From Planctomycetaceae bacterium (lineage in GTDB: Bacteria; Planctomycetota; Planctomycetia; Pirellulales; Thermoguttaceae), in the NCBI GenBank assembly GCA_031256755.1, contig JAIRPZ010000327.1:1-9082 (forward strand): a DNA stretch of 9,082 bases, written 5' to 3'. Numbering within the stretch: position 1 is the stretch's first letter; every line of letters starts with the position of its first letter. This document shows, one piece after another, positions 1 to 5,897 of this stretch. The position numbers were made by a program, and so were the translations under genes. The notes below the pieces were generated by a model. That model ran no database searches, was not told the DNA's origin, and saw only the letters and a program-made list of their open reading frames with translations.

Positions 1-118
1 TTTTATTGCTAATGGCTTTTTCTGCGTAATTTGCAGGGGTTTTGCCGGTGATTCCGGCTGTAAAACCGGCGGCGAAAACGGGAAACATCTGTTTTCTGCT
101 CTGAATTTTGTTTTTCAT
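1..118 (-). CDS. Unidentified protein, N-terminal part (runs off the left edge)
   Basis: The reading frame starts at the ATG at 118-116 and stays open for 39 codons to the window edge, so only the N-terminus is seen. It is basic at first (MKNKIQSRKQ) and then mildly hydrophobic and rich in Ala and Gly (MFPVFAAGFTAGITG), which could be a weak export signal but is not a clear signal peptide. The start is well supported: an AGAAGGAGA ribosome binding site lies upstream with 7 nt between GGAG and ATG, and a perfect consensus promoter sits 50 bp further up. The expression signals are the best in the window, suggesting a highly expressed product. I do not recognise the family. It lies downstream of the AI-2E permease gene on the same strand but has its own promoter. 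Confidence 0.6.
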   Translation of the reverse strand, partial: MKNKIQSRKQMFPVFAAGFTAGITGKTPANYAEKAISNK

Positions 119-124
119 ACTAGT

Positions 125-133
125 TCTCCTTCT
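125..133 (-). promoter_or_regulatory. Strong Shine-Dalgarno site of the left-edge gene
   Basis: On the minus strand this reads AGAAGGAGA, followed by ACTAGT and then the ATG at 118. It fixes the start of the left-edge gene. Most other genes in the window have no comparable site. Confidence 0.8.
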
Positions 134-167
134 AAAAATATGAAAAGTAATGTTTCTTACATTTTTT

Positions 168-196
168 ATTATAATCTGAAACGGGTCAAATGTCAA
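168..196 (-). promoter_or_regulatory. Perfect consensus sigma-70-type promoter
   Basis: Read on the minus strand, the -35 box TTGACA (196-191) and the -10 box TATAAT (173-168) both match the consensus 6/6. They are separated by exactly 17 nt. Transcription should start near 161, giving a leader of about 43 nt with the strong ribosome binding site in it. The promoter drives the gene that leaves the window on the left. Confidence 0.85.
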
Positions 197-264
197 GAGC
201 GGAAGTCCGCCGCGGGGAATTTGCCCGTCCGGCACCCCCTCTGCAAAAATTACACAGGCAAAAA

Positions 265-1311
265 TTACCGGTTGCTCAACATGACGGCCATCCACTTCGT
301 TTTCGGATCGTTTTGCAGCACAATTTTGAGAACCATCGTCAACGGTGCCGAAAGAAACATTCCTATCGGACCCAGCAGCCAGCCCCAAAAAATTAACGAC
401 AAAAGAACAACCAAACCGGATAGGCCAAGTCCCTGTTCCAAATAACGCGGTTCAATTCCATAACCGAATGCCGTGTTCACCAGCGTGATCCAAAGAATAA
501 CCCACGCCGCATCCCACAGCGGCGAACCGAGATGCGGATCAACCAATGCCAATAAAACCGGCGGAACAGCAGCAATGATCTGCCCGATGTTCGGAATATA
601 ATTCAAGAAAAACATCAGCAGTCCCCACAGAGCCGCATATTCCACTTGAAGAAAATAAAGACCGGCACCCGTCGCCAAACCGGTGAAAAAACTGACAACA
701 GTTTTGATTTTCATGTAATTCCACGTATCGGCGGCAATTTTGTTCAGATACTCATTGGACAAATCCCTGCCGCCGAAAGCGGCGTTGATTTTTTCCGGCA
801 GCCGGGCGGCTTCAATCAGCATAAAAACAACCATAATGACCACAAGTGCCGAAACCGTCGCGGCATTGAGCAGAACGTTCACGCTGTTTTGTGCAAACGC
901 TATCAGCGTATCCACTTTGACCATACTGTTGAGCGTGTAGGTCTCTTCAATATTCCATTGCTTGCAGACGGTTTGTATTTCCGAATCAATCACGCTGTAT
1001 CCGGCAGCGATTTTCCCCTTATATTCCGGCAATTTTTCGGCAAAATGAGTGAGCGAATTGGTAAAAAGCAGCACGACTCCGAGACCAATCAAAAAAACGG
1101 CAACGGACAGAACGGCAATGGCAATTCCGCCGGAAAGTCCTTTCTTTTTCAGCCAGTTCAGCGGCGGAGCAAAAATCATCGCAAAGAAAACCGCCAGTAA
1201 AAACGGAGCCGCCAGCCCGCGTGCCGCATAAAGACCGGCAAACACAATCACTAAAGATGCCGAAACGGTCAGAAATTTTGTACCGAAATTACCGGAAGGC
1301 GATTCGTGCAT
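265..1311 (-). CDS. AI-2E family transporter (PF01594 permease)
   Basis: This 348-residue integral membrane protein has the size and layout of the AI-2E/PerM family (formerly UPF0118). Three hydrophobic segments lie at about 13-30, 33-49 and 61-83. A soluble stretch of roughly 60 residues follows, then segments near 146-168 and 202-225, and a final hydrophobic block to about 335. The family-typical NYIPNIG motif is at 237-243, followed by a hydrophobic run with two prolines. Family members export small molecules or ions (AI-2 efflux by TqsA, Na+/H+ antiport in some), so the substrate cannot be read from the sequence. The gene starts 38 bp after the BBP7-like gene on the same strand, so co-transcription is likely. 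No clear Shine-Dalgarno site precedes the ATG at 1311. No obvious terminator follows the TAA at 265. Confidence 0.88.
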   Translation of the reverse strand: MHESPSGNFGTKFLTVSASLVIVFAGLYAARGLAAPFLLAVFFAMIFAPPLNWLKKKGLSGGIAIAVLSVAVFLIGLGVVLLFTNSLTHFAEKLPEYKGKIAAGYSVIDSEIQTVCKQWNIEETYTLNSMVKVDTLIAFAQNSVNVLLNAATVSALVVIMVVFMLIEAARLPEKINAAFGGRDLSNEYLNKIAADTWNYMKIKTVVSFFTGLATGAGLYFLQVEYAALWGLLMFFLNYIPNIGQIIAAVPPVLLALVDPHLGSPLWDAAWVILWITLVNTAFGYGIEPRYLEQGLGLSGLVVLLSLIFWGWLLGPIGMFLSAPLTMVLKIVLQNDPKTKWMAVMLSNR

Positions 1312-1349
1312 AACTTGTTTTCACATGACAGGTAAAGTTGACGTTCTTG

Positions 1350-2996
1350 TCAGCGGCGGAGTTTGATACCGGCTTCGATACCGTAAACCATGACAGAAGC
1401 GTTGTGATCGTTGCCCCGGATTCCGAAAAGCGTTCCGGGTTTCACCACGTAATCGGGAACACGGTATCCTCTGGCGATATTATTGGCATACATTGTGTCA
1501 AAAGCCCCGAAGACACTGACGGATTCTGTCCATTGCCAATCCGCCCCGAACCGGAACTGTACAATCGGCGAAATGTAATTCTTATTCTGTTTGTGTCCGA
1601 AATCGGTCAAATTCCTGTCGACACCGATCAGCGTAACATTGGAGGAGGAAGACGTTGAAGTATCCGTTGTGCTGTCATCGGTACTGCTGTCTGTTGCCGA
1701 TGTTTCCGTTCCTGCATAGACCAGATCTCCTGCCAGATTGATCGACTGCATGTTGATACCGGCGGTCAGGCGGGCATCCACAAAGAACGTCCAGCGTGCA
1801 TTTTGACGGTTCATTTTGATGCCGATTTGCGGACCGAAAATCCGGTTCTGCGCCCGTGTGCGGAAATTGAGAGCCGTGATGGCGGAGAATGCCGCCGGTG
1901 CTTCGGTTGTATCCGTTGTCCCTGTGTCGGTATCGGTATCAGTGTCAGAGCCGGTATCGGTACTGCTTGATTGAGTTTTCGGTCCGCTGCCGAAGGTAAA
2001 CCGGTCATCGAAATCCCAGTATTTCAAACCGCCGACCCATTCAATACTTCCCCATGAAAACGGATGCGGACGGTAAGTGTAAAGCAGTTCTGCGCTTTGG
2101 TGTTTTGAACGGGCATCAATCGTCACATTCCGCAGCGAGACCGGCACCGGAGCCAAAACCGCAAACGTACTGGAAACGGTATTCGTTGTTGTCCCGGAAC
2201 CGGAGGTGTCGTCAGAAGAACTGTCATCGGTCGAAGATGACGGCGGCGTGACAACATACCAGCCCCAAAGATAGCCGATACCGGGAATCGTATTCGGCAC
2301 GTCAATATCCTGCGGGTTTTGGTTTGTATCCTTGATACTCTGTTTGCTCGTGATGAGATAATGAAAGTTCGAATCGTTGTACGGAAGTTTTCCCTGACTG
2401 TCTAAATAGGAATTGGTCCCCTTATTCCAAACGAATATGTGTTCAATTCCGCTGCCGGAAGTTGTGCCGGTGCTGGTACTGCCGGTTGTTCCTGAACCGG
2501 AATTCATGAACACTGCCGGAGAGAACCGGAAATTTCCTTCATCCCGAAACACCAAAGCGGCATTTTTTTGATAAAGTCCGTAAGTTCGGGTGGGAAGAGA
2601 ATAAGCACTGACAAGCCAGCCGTGATGACCGACCCGGTTTCCGACTTCAAACCGGGTGCCTAATGTCGCTCCCGATTTCATCAGCGATGCCGAAAGGGTG
2701 TTGGCTTGATAAACGCCGATTGTTGCACCGTCATTTCCGAGGACGTAGCGGTGTTCTTCGTTTCCGCTGGCGGTGGTGGCACCGATGTAGCCCCCTCTGG
2801 GTGCCGAAATTGTCCAATAGATACCGGAAAGAGACGCGTAAATACCGTCATTGGTGCGTCTTCCGCCGCCGAATGATTCCGGCGTATAGGGTTTCCAGAG
2901 ACGAAGGGCATCCTGCGCTGCTGCGCAGTTGCACACTGCGATAATGACGGCAATGCAAAACGCTGCGGAAAAAGGATGTCGACTCAATGGAGACAT
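1350..2996 (-). CDS. BBP7/DUF1551-type outer membrane beta-barrel protein
   Basis: This 548-residue protein begins with a signal peptide: basic N-terminus, hydrophobic core FCIAVIIAVC, and probable cleavage after NCAAA near residue 27. Alternating short strands rich in aromatic and Gly residues follow, with motifs such as GGLKYWDFDDRFTFG and a late FRFGADWQW strand. These fit the planctomycete BBP7 (DUF1551, PF07585) barrel family, and the protein should sit in the outer membrane. Four Ser/Thr/Asp/Gly-rich low-complexity inserts (about 165-183, 251-275, 339-366, 428-453) interrupt it, probably as loops. The C-terminus ends in KLRR rather than the aromatic residue usual for barrel insertion. 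I prefer ATG 2996 over the in-frame GTG at 3002, because GGGG lies 8 nt upstream of the ATG and only 2 nt upstream of the GTG. The AI-2E permease follows after 38 bp. Its exact role is unknown. Confidence 0.78.
   Translation of the reverse strand: MSPLSRHPFSAAFCIAVIIAVCNCAAAQDALRLWKPYTPESFGGGRRTNDGIYASLSGIYWTISAPRGGYIGATTASGNEEHRYVLGNDGATIGVYQANTLSASLMKSGATLGTRFEVGNRVGHHGWLVSAYSLPTRTYGLYQKNAALVFRDEGNFRFSPAVFMNSGSGTTGSTSTGTTSGSGIEHIFVWNKGTNSYLDSQGKLPYNDSNFHYLITSKQSIKDTNQNPQDIDVPNTIPGIGYLWGWYVVTPPSSSTDDSSSDDTSGSGTTTNTVSSTFAVLAPVPVSLRNVTIDARSKHQSAELLYTYRPHPFSWGSIEWVGGLKYWDFDDRFTFGSGPKTQSSSTDTGSDTDTDTDTGTTDTTEAPAAFSAITALNFRTRAQNRIFGPQIGIKMNRQNARWTFFVDARLTAGINMQSINLAGDLVYAGTETSATDSSTDDSTTDTSTSSSSNVTLIGVDRNLTDFGHKQNKNYISPIVQFRFGADWQWTESVSVFGAFDTMYANNIARGYRVPDYVVKPGTLFGIRGNDHNASVMVYGIEAGIKLRR
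1921..1965 (-). repeat. Imperfect GATACC-type hexamer repeat inside the barrel gene
   Basis: On the minus strand this stretch is made mostly of GATACC, GACACT and GACACA hexamers. They encode alternating Asp-Thr around residues 345-359 of the barrel protein. The period of six keeps the frame, so copy-number change would lengthen or shorten a loop without frameshift. Confidence 0.6.
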
Positions 2997-3002
2997 TGGC
3001 AC

Positions 3003-3183
3003 AGCCCCGATAGTATGTCAAAAAATAACGCTGTAATGCCTATTTCGGTTATACCGTCTGTAAGAATTGAATGTTTCGTTCCGAAAAAAGCCGTTTTTTC
3101 TGATTTTATCACGCCTGCCGGTAGTATAGAGAAAATACACAGAGTTTTCCTGTCAATTCCTTGCGGAAGGATGCTTTCTCAAA
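3003..3183. other. Intergenic region with one A/T hairpin, no gene seen
   Basis: This 181-bp gap separates the six-helix membrane protein gene from the barrel gene, both read leftward, so it should hold the barrel promoter. A minus-strand TTGACA is present at 3156-3151. The only good -10 match (TATACT, 3128-3123) is 22 nt away, too far for a standard promoter, so I do not call one. Confidence 0.5.
3083..3100 (-). terminator. Possible weak terminator of the membrane protein gene
   Basis: A perfect 7-bp inverted repeat, GAAAAAA and TTTTTTC around a CGGC loop, lies about 84 bp past the stop of the 3184-4113 gene. The stem is nearly all A-T, so it is weak; the T-run inside it could act as the uridine tract. 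The call is tentative. Confidence 0.28.
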
Positions 3184-4113
3184 CTATTTCCGGTTTATCA
3201 GCAGGTCGGCGATTCCGGGTTCGGGCGAAACACCGTTTCCTGCCGGTTTATCCTTATTTTGCTGTTTAATGACCGGTCTTTCGGCTTTTGCAGGGACGAC
3301 CGAAAACGCTTTGTCGGTTTTTTCCGTTTGCCTATTGTCTTCAATTTTCTGTATTAACATTTTGTGTTTCCAAACCTTCGCCGTCCACCAGATCGCAATG
3401 TCGGGATCACGGAAGACCTGCCTTCGGGCAAAAAGCGACACCGACAAAACCGCAAGCAGCATCGAAACAGCAGCCAAAGCAGTTTTCAACGCTGTTTGTT
3501 CCCGCTCTCCTTCCAATTGGGGAAATGGAACGGTGATGTGCCGAAAATCCAGCAGTCCCCAAAGCACTGTTCCGGCAACCGCTGCGATAAAAAGGGCTGC
3601 CGGTAAAAAGGACGCACGCATATTCCACAAAATCCGGCAGCCGACAGTGCCGAAAAATAAGGTATAAAGTCCGACCCACCAAATCGTGCCGTCCTCGTAT
3701 AATGCCGTTTCACAAAAACGGACAAGAATATCTCTGATGGTCAGATGCAGCGCAGAATGAACATCCGCAGATAAAAAGACCGCCGTACAAGTTCCCCAAA
3801 ACCAAACATCCGCCTGCCGGTAAGGGTCTTTGAAATGGATTCCGAGTTGGAAATTGACCCATGAAACCGCTGCAAAAAGCAGCAGGAAAAACGATTGCAG
3901 CCCGTTCAGCAGAGACCTGCCGTCGGCAACATCAAGGAACCGCAAGTCCGTACCGGGGAGCCAGTTGGTCATGACCGGCAGCTGAAGGTAAGCATACTCT
4001 AACAAAGCGATGCTGCCGATGCCGGATAAAAACAGCAGCCAGTAAGGAGCGGTACTCTTGGGAACAATCGCCACAAAGCGGTTTTGCGATTCCATACGTT
4101 TGTTTATCGGCAT
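3184..4113 (-). CDS. Six-helix integral membrane protein of unknown function
   Basis: This 309-residue protein has about six hydrophobic segments, near residues 24-46, 70-90, 102-120, 143-163, 169-189 and 210-230. A basic, soluble tail of some 80 residues follows, rich in Lys, Glu and Gln (KIEDNRQTEKTDK, KQQNKDKPAG). It has no cleavable signal peptide; the first segment is preceded by a charged N-terminus (MPINKRMESQNR). No enzymatic motif is evident, so it is probably an inner membrane protein. I do not recognise the family. Met7 (4095) is an alternative start, and neither start has a clear Shine-Dalgarno site. It is divergent from the small lipoprotein gene with an 83-bp gap, so the two could share regulation. 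The barrel gene lies downstream on the same strand but 187 bp away, which argues against tight co-transcription. Confidence 0.72.
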   Translation of the reverse strand: MPINKRMESQNRFVAIVPKSTAPYWLLFLSGIGSIALLEYAYLQLPVMTNWLPGTDLRFLDVADGRSLLNGLQSFFLLLFAAVSWVNFQLGIHFKDPYRQADVWFWGTCTAVFLSADVHSALHLTIRDILVRFCETALYEDGTIWWVGLYTLFFGTVGCRILWNMRASFLPAALFIAAVAGTVLWGLLDFRHITVPFPQLEGEREQTALKTALAAVSMLLAVLSVSLFARRQVFRDPDIAIWWTAKVWKHKMLIQKIEDNRQTEKTDKAFSVVPAKAERPVIKQQNKDKPAGNGVSPEPGIADLLINRK

Positions 4114-4180
4114 ACCCGTAATGTGCCGTTTTTGATTAGGGATTGTTTTTGTGAAGTACCGGAATAAAAATACCGATAGT

Positions 4181-4190
4181 AGGGAAGGGA
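4181..4190 (+). promoter_or_regulatory. Purine-rich ribosome binding site that fixes the lipoprotein start
   Basis: AGGGAAGGGA ends 6 nt before the ATG at 4197. An in-frame TTG at 4191 directly abuts this tract, which makes it unsuitable as the start. The ATG is therefore preferred. Confidence 0.55.
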
Positions 4191-4196
4191 TTGATT

Positions 4197-4628
4197 ATGA
4201 CGGCGATAACGAAGTACATTTTGATTTTATCTGTGCCGGTAATATCGGCGGGGTGCGGTTTGATAGAACACCGTGCTGCGCCGAATATTGAAGCCCCGCC
4301 TCCTTATTTGCAGCCGCATCAATCGGCTTATGAGCCGCAGAGTCCGTTGTCCGACATTCGGGCGTATCACGATAAGAATTCCGCTCAAATGCTTCAAGAA
4401 GTGCATATTGTCCGCAACAGCGAAATGGAACGGCTGGAAACAGCAGGAGCCGAACTCGAAAAAGAACAGCGTTGGCAGGATGATTACAAAAAAACAGCGG
4501 AAAAAAGGGAACGCTGGACGCGATGGTTTAAGAAGAAGGAAAAGCCCCAAGAACTGCAAAACGAAACCGTTCCGCATGAAACGCTGATGAGCGGCAAGGC
4601 GGACGCAATCAGCAAAAGTTTGCGGTAA
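4197..4628 (+). CDS. Small putative lipoprotein with a charged helical C-terminal half
   Basis: This 143-residue protein opens with a short basic N-terminus and a hydrophobic stretch (ILILSVPVIS) ending in AGC. That resembles a lipoprotein signal with acylation at Cys20. The -3 position is Ser rather than the usual Leu, so the lipobox is imperfect. A Pro-rich linker (EAPPPYLQPHQ) follows. Then comes a long run of Glu, Lys, Arg and Gln residues from about 65 to 120 (EMERLETAGAELEKEQ, KKTAEKRERW) that should form an amphipathic helix or short coiled coil. No catalytic motif is seen, and I do not recognise the family. The gene is divergent from the six-helix membrane protein and convergent with the 96-residue orphan gene. 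A structural or scaffolding role at the membrane is only a guess. Confidence 0.62.
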   Translation: MTAITKYILILSVPVISAGCGLIEHRAAPNIEAPPPYLQPHQSAYEPQSPLSDIRAYHDKNSAQMLQEVHIVRNSEMERLETAGAELEKEQRWQDDYKKTAEKRERWTRWFKKKEKPQELQNETVPHETLMSGKADAISKSLR

Positions 4629-4699
4629 AAACAGCGGCTCGGTACAACGAATCGGACTTCCGCCGTATCCTTGACAGATGGGATATATTTTTAATTGAA

Positions 4700-4749
4700 A
4701 ATGGAGAATTGATAATTAGAAAATGAGAGCGACGGGTACTGCCGCACGG
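4700..4749 (+). repeat. Dispersed intergenic repeat, copy A
   Basis: The copy has two shared blocks: AATGGAGAA (4700-4708) and a GC-rich 23-nt block (4727-4749) that includes CTGCCGCACGG. Copy B at 7986-8024 has the same AATGGAGAA and matches the 23-nt block at 21 of 23 positions, on the same strand. The spacer between blocks is 18 nt here and 7 nt in copy B. It lies between convergent genes. Confidence 0.6.
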
Positions 4750-4807
4750 GCAGTTCTGTCGGATGGTATTCGTAATACTTGCCAGCATCCCCTGTCCAAC
4801 AAGGACA
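4738..4807. repeat. Cluster of three short hairpins between convergent genes
   Basis: Three perfect inverted repeats follow each other: ACTGCC/GGCAGT around GCACG (4738-4754), GTATT/AATAC around CGT (4766-4778), and TGTCC/GGACA around AACAA (4793-4807). They lie between the stops of the lipoprotein gene and the orphan gene. None has a following T-tract on either strand, so they are not classic intrinsic terminators. They may be part of a repeat element or a folded 3' end. Confidence 0.5.
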
Positions 4808-4828
4808 CAGAGGCGGGCGGGAAATGCC

Positions 4829-5119
4829 TTAAGCGGCTTTGCGGGATAGCATCGGCAGTATTCGCACGTTTTCTGAATTCAAAGACAAATCCGGGCAAAA
4901 CGATCCCAATTGCTGTCCGTCGCTGTCAAACATTTTGACTGTCCGATCCGCTGCCGACCAAACCGCCGTGTATTCCGATGCCGCAAAACGGTAGCCGTAA
5001 AAAGAATCACCCAGCAGCAATATTTGCTGGACAATTTCGGATTCCGCCGAAAACCGGAAACTCTTTGCTATCCGGCGCACAAATTGCAATACAGAGTCAA
5101 CTTCTTTCACGCGTTCCAT
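4829..5119 (-). CDS. Orphan 96-residue protein, function unknown
   Basis: The protein starts MERVKEVDSVLQFVRRIAKSF, probably a helix. A mixed region with several aromatic residues follows (DSFYGYRFAASEYTAVWSA), then a short turn (MFDSDGQQLGSF), which looks like a small alpha/beta fold. It has no signal peptide, membrane segment or familiar motif, and I do not recognise the family. The start at 5119 is chosen because GGAG lies 7 nt upstream; the frame could extend to 5161, but that part overlaps an inverted repeat and has no ribosome site. The gene is convergent with the lipoprotein gene and divergent from the phage-like gene. Its normal codon pattern and good ribosome site argue that it is real. 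Confidence 0.55.
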   Translation of the reverse strand: MERVKEVDSVLQFVRRIAKSFRFSAESEIVQQILLLGDSFYGYRFAASEYTAVWSAADRTVKMFDSDGQQLGSFCPDLSLNSENVRILPMLSRKAA

Positions 5120-5126
5120 CGCATTT

Positions 5127-5130
5127 CTCC
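5127..5130 (-). promoter_or_regulatory. Ribosome binding site GGAG of the orphan gene
   Basis: On the minus strand GGAG is followed by AAATGCG and then the ATG at 5119, a spacing of 7 nt. It favours this start over the ATG at 5161. Confidence 0.6.
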
Positions 5131-5146
5131 ATCTAGGGGTTGCAAA

Positions 5147-5175
5147 AATTTGCCGCAACATTGTATCGGCAAATT
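5147..5175. repeat. 9-bp perfect inverted repeat, possible operator
   Basis: AATTTGCCG (5147-5155) and CGGCAAATT (5167-5175) are perfect inverted copies separated by 11 nt. The element lies 27 bp upstream of the orphan gene and about 93 bp upstream of the divergent phage-like gene. The position suits an operator or a leader hairpin. One such repeat could arise by chance in a window of this size, so confidence is limited. Confidence 0.4.
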
Positions 5176-5268
5176 CCGGCGTTCCCGTGAAGAAATTTCA
5201 ACCGGTCCGACATAATCCCGGTATCTGCGCCGAAACAGTTGAATACGCCCGCTGTCCGGCGGTCGACC

Positions 5269-5784
5269 ATGCGCCGGGCATTCCGTTACCGGGCGATTCG
5301 GGAGTACGAAAAGAAGACGAGGAAAAGTCCGTACAGGCAAATGAAAGACGCTACGTTTAAGGACTATTTCCAAACGCAAACGCCGACTTTCCAACGCGAG
5401 TGGCTGGGGGCAACACGATTTCAAAAATGGACAGAAGGCAAGTTAACAACACTCGACCAGTTTCTTAACCCGGACACCGGCTACAAGCGGACGCTTGACG
5501 ATTTGGAGAATGTCATTGGCAGCAAAATCAGTCCGAGAGAAAAGACGAAAAACGAATTGGCGGACATTGCGGATTCCATTGTCGATAAGTATTCGGCAGA
5601 GCAGCGGAAAGAGATTCTTGATTATTCTGTCCCGGAAAACGCAGCGGAAATCAATCGTTTTGACCGCGGACAGATTACTGTTTCGGCAGAGCGGAAGTAT
5701 TTTGATAATATCGCCGCACCGGTATTCGCGGAAATTGAACGTATCCGTGCTGCCCGTGAAACAGAAATGCGGAGCGGAAAATAA
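5269..5784 (+). CDS. Phage minor head protein-like C-terminal fragment
   Basis: The 171-residue product is very basic at the N-terminus (MRRAFRYRAIREYEKKTRK). It then contains a segment at about 29-79 with the pattern TFKDYFQTQTP, QREWLGATRF, WTEGKLTTLDQF and a final TLDDL. From memory of the family, this resembles the tail of Mu F/SPP1 gp7-like minor head proteins, where a Q-rich helix, a (V/L)LG.(S/T)R motif, a G-K-L turn and a TL..L element occur in this order. The rest is charged and helical. A full head protein is usually several hundred residues, so this would be only its end. No other phage gene is nearby. In-frame TTG at 5239 is an alternative start, and the frame is open back to 5191. 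A second frame with plausible coding content overlaps upstream, so the gene may be a frameshifted remnant. The identification is tentative. Confidence 0.42.
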   Translation: MRRAFRYRAIREYEKKTRKSPYRQMKDATFKDYFQTQTPTFQREWLGATRFQKWTEGKLTTLDQFLNPDTGYKRTLDDLENVIGSKISPREKTKNELADIADSIVDKYSAEQRKEILDYSVPENAAEINRFDRGQITVSAERKYFDNIAAPVFAEIERIRAARETEMRSGK

Positions 5785-5807
5785 TACGGTAATTGTTAAC
5801 TTAATCT

Positions 5808-5823
5808 AATACTATACAGTATT
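5808..5823. terminator. A/T-rich palindrome between convergent genes
   Basis: AATACT and AGTATT form a perfect 6-bp inverted repeat around ATAC. It sits 24 bp after the phage-like gene and 75 bp beyond the stop of the convergent protease gene. The stem is weak and only short T-runs follow, so a terminator role is uncertain. Confidence 0.25.
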
Positions 5824-5897
5824 TCTGAATCCGCTGACTTTGCTTTGCAATCGGCATTTCCAATCGGGCGGCAAAAACAGATAGATATACATTAAAG

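Noticed and set aside
646..1200. 184-codon open frame on the plus strand
   Set aside because: Antisense to the AI-2E permease; rich in Gln, Asn and Lys with no domain, typical of a shadow frame.
3123..3156. TTGACA and TATACT as a promoter for the barrel gene
   Set aside because: The spacing is 22 nt, outside the usual 16-18 nt range.
3161..3667. 168-codon open frame on the plus strand
   Set aside because: Antisense to the six-helix membrane protein; no motif or ribosome site.
4227..4577. 116-codon open frame on the minus strand with hydrophobic stretches
   Set aside because: Antisense to the lipoprotein gene, whose start site and signal are better supported.
4671..4695. TTGACA followed by an A/T-rich stretch as a plus-strand promoter
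   Set aside because: No -10 box lies at a proper distance and no plus-strand gene follows.
4723..4938. 71-codon plus-strand frame starting in repeat copy A
   Set aside because: It begins inside the repeat and runs antisense into the orphan gene; no ribosome site.
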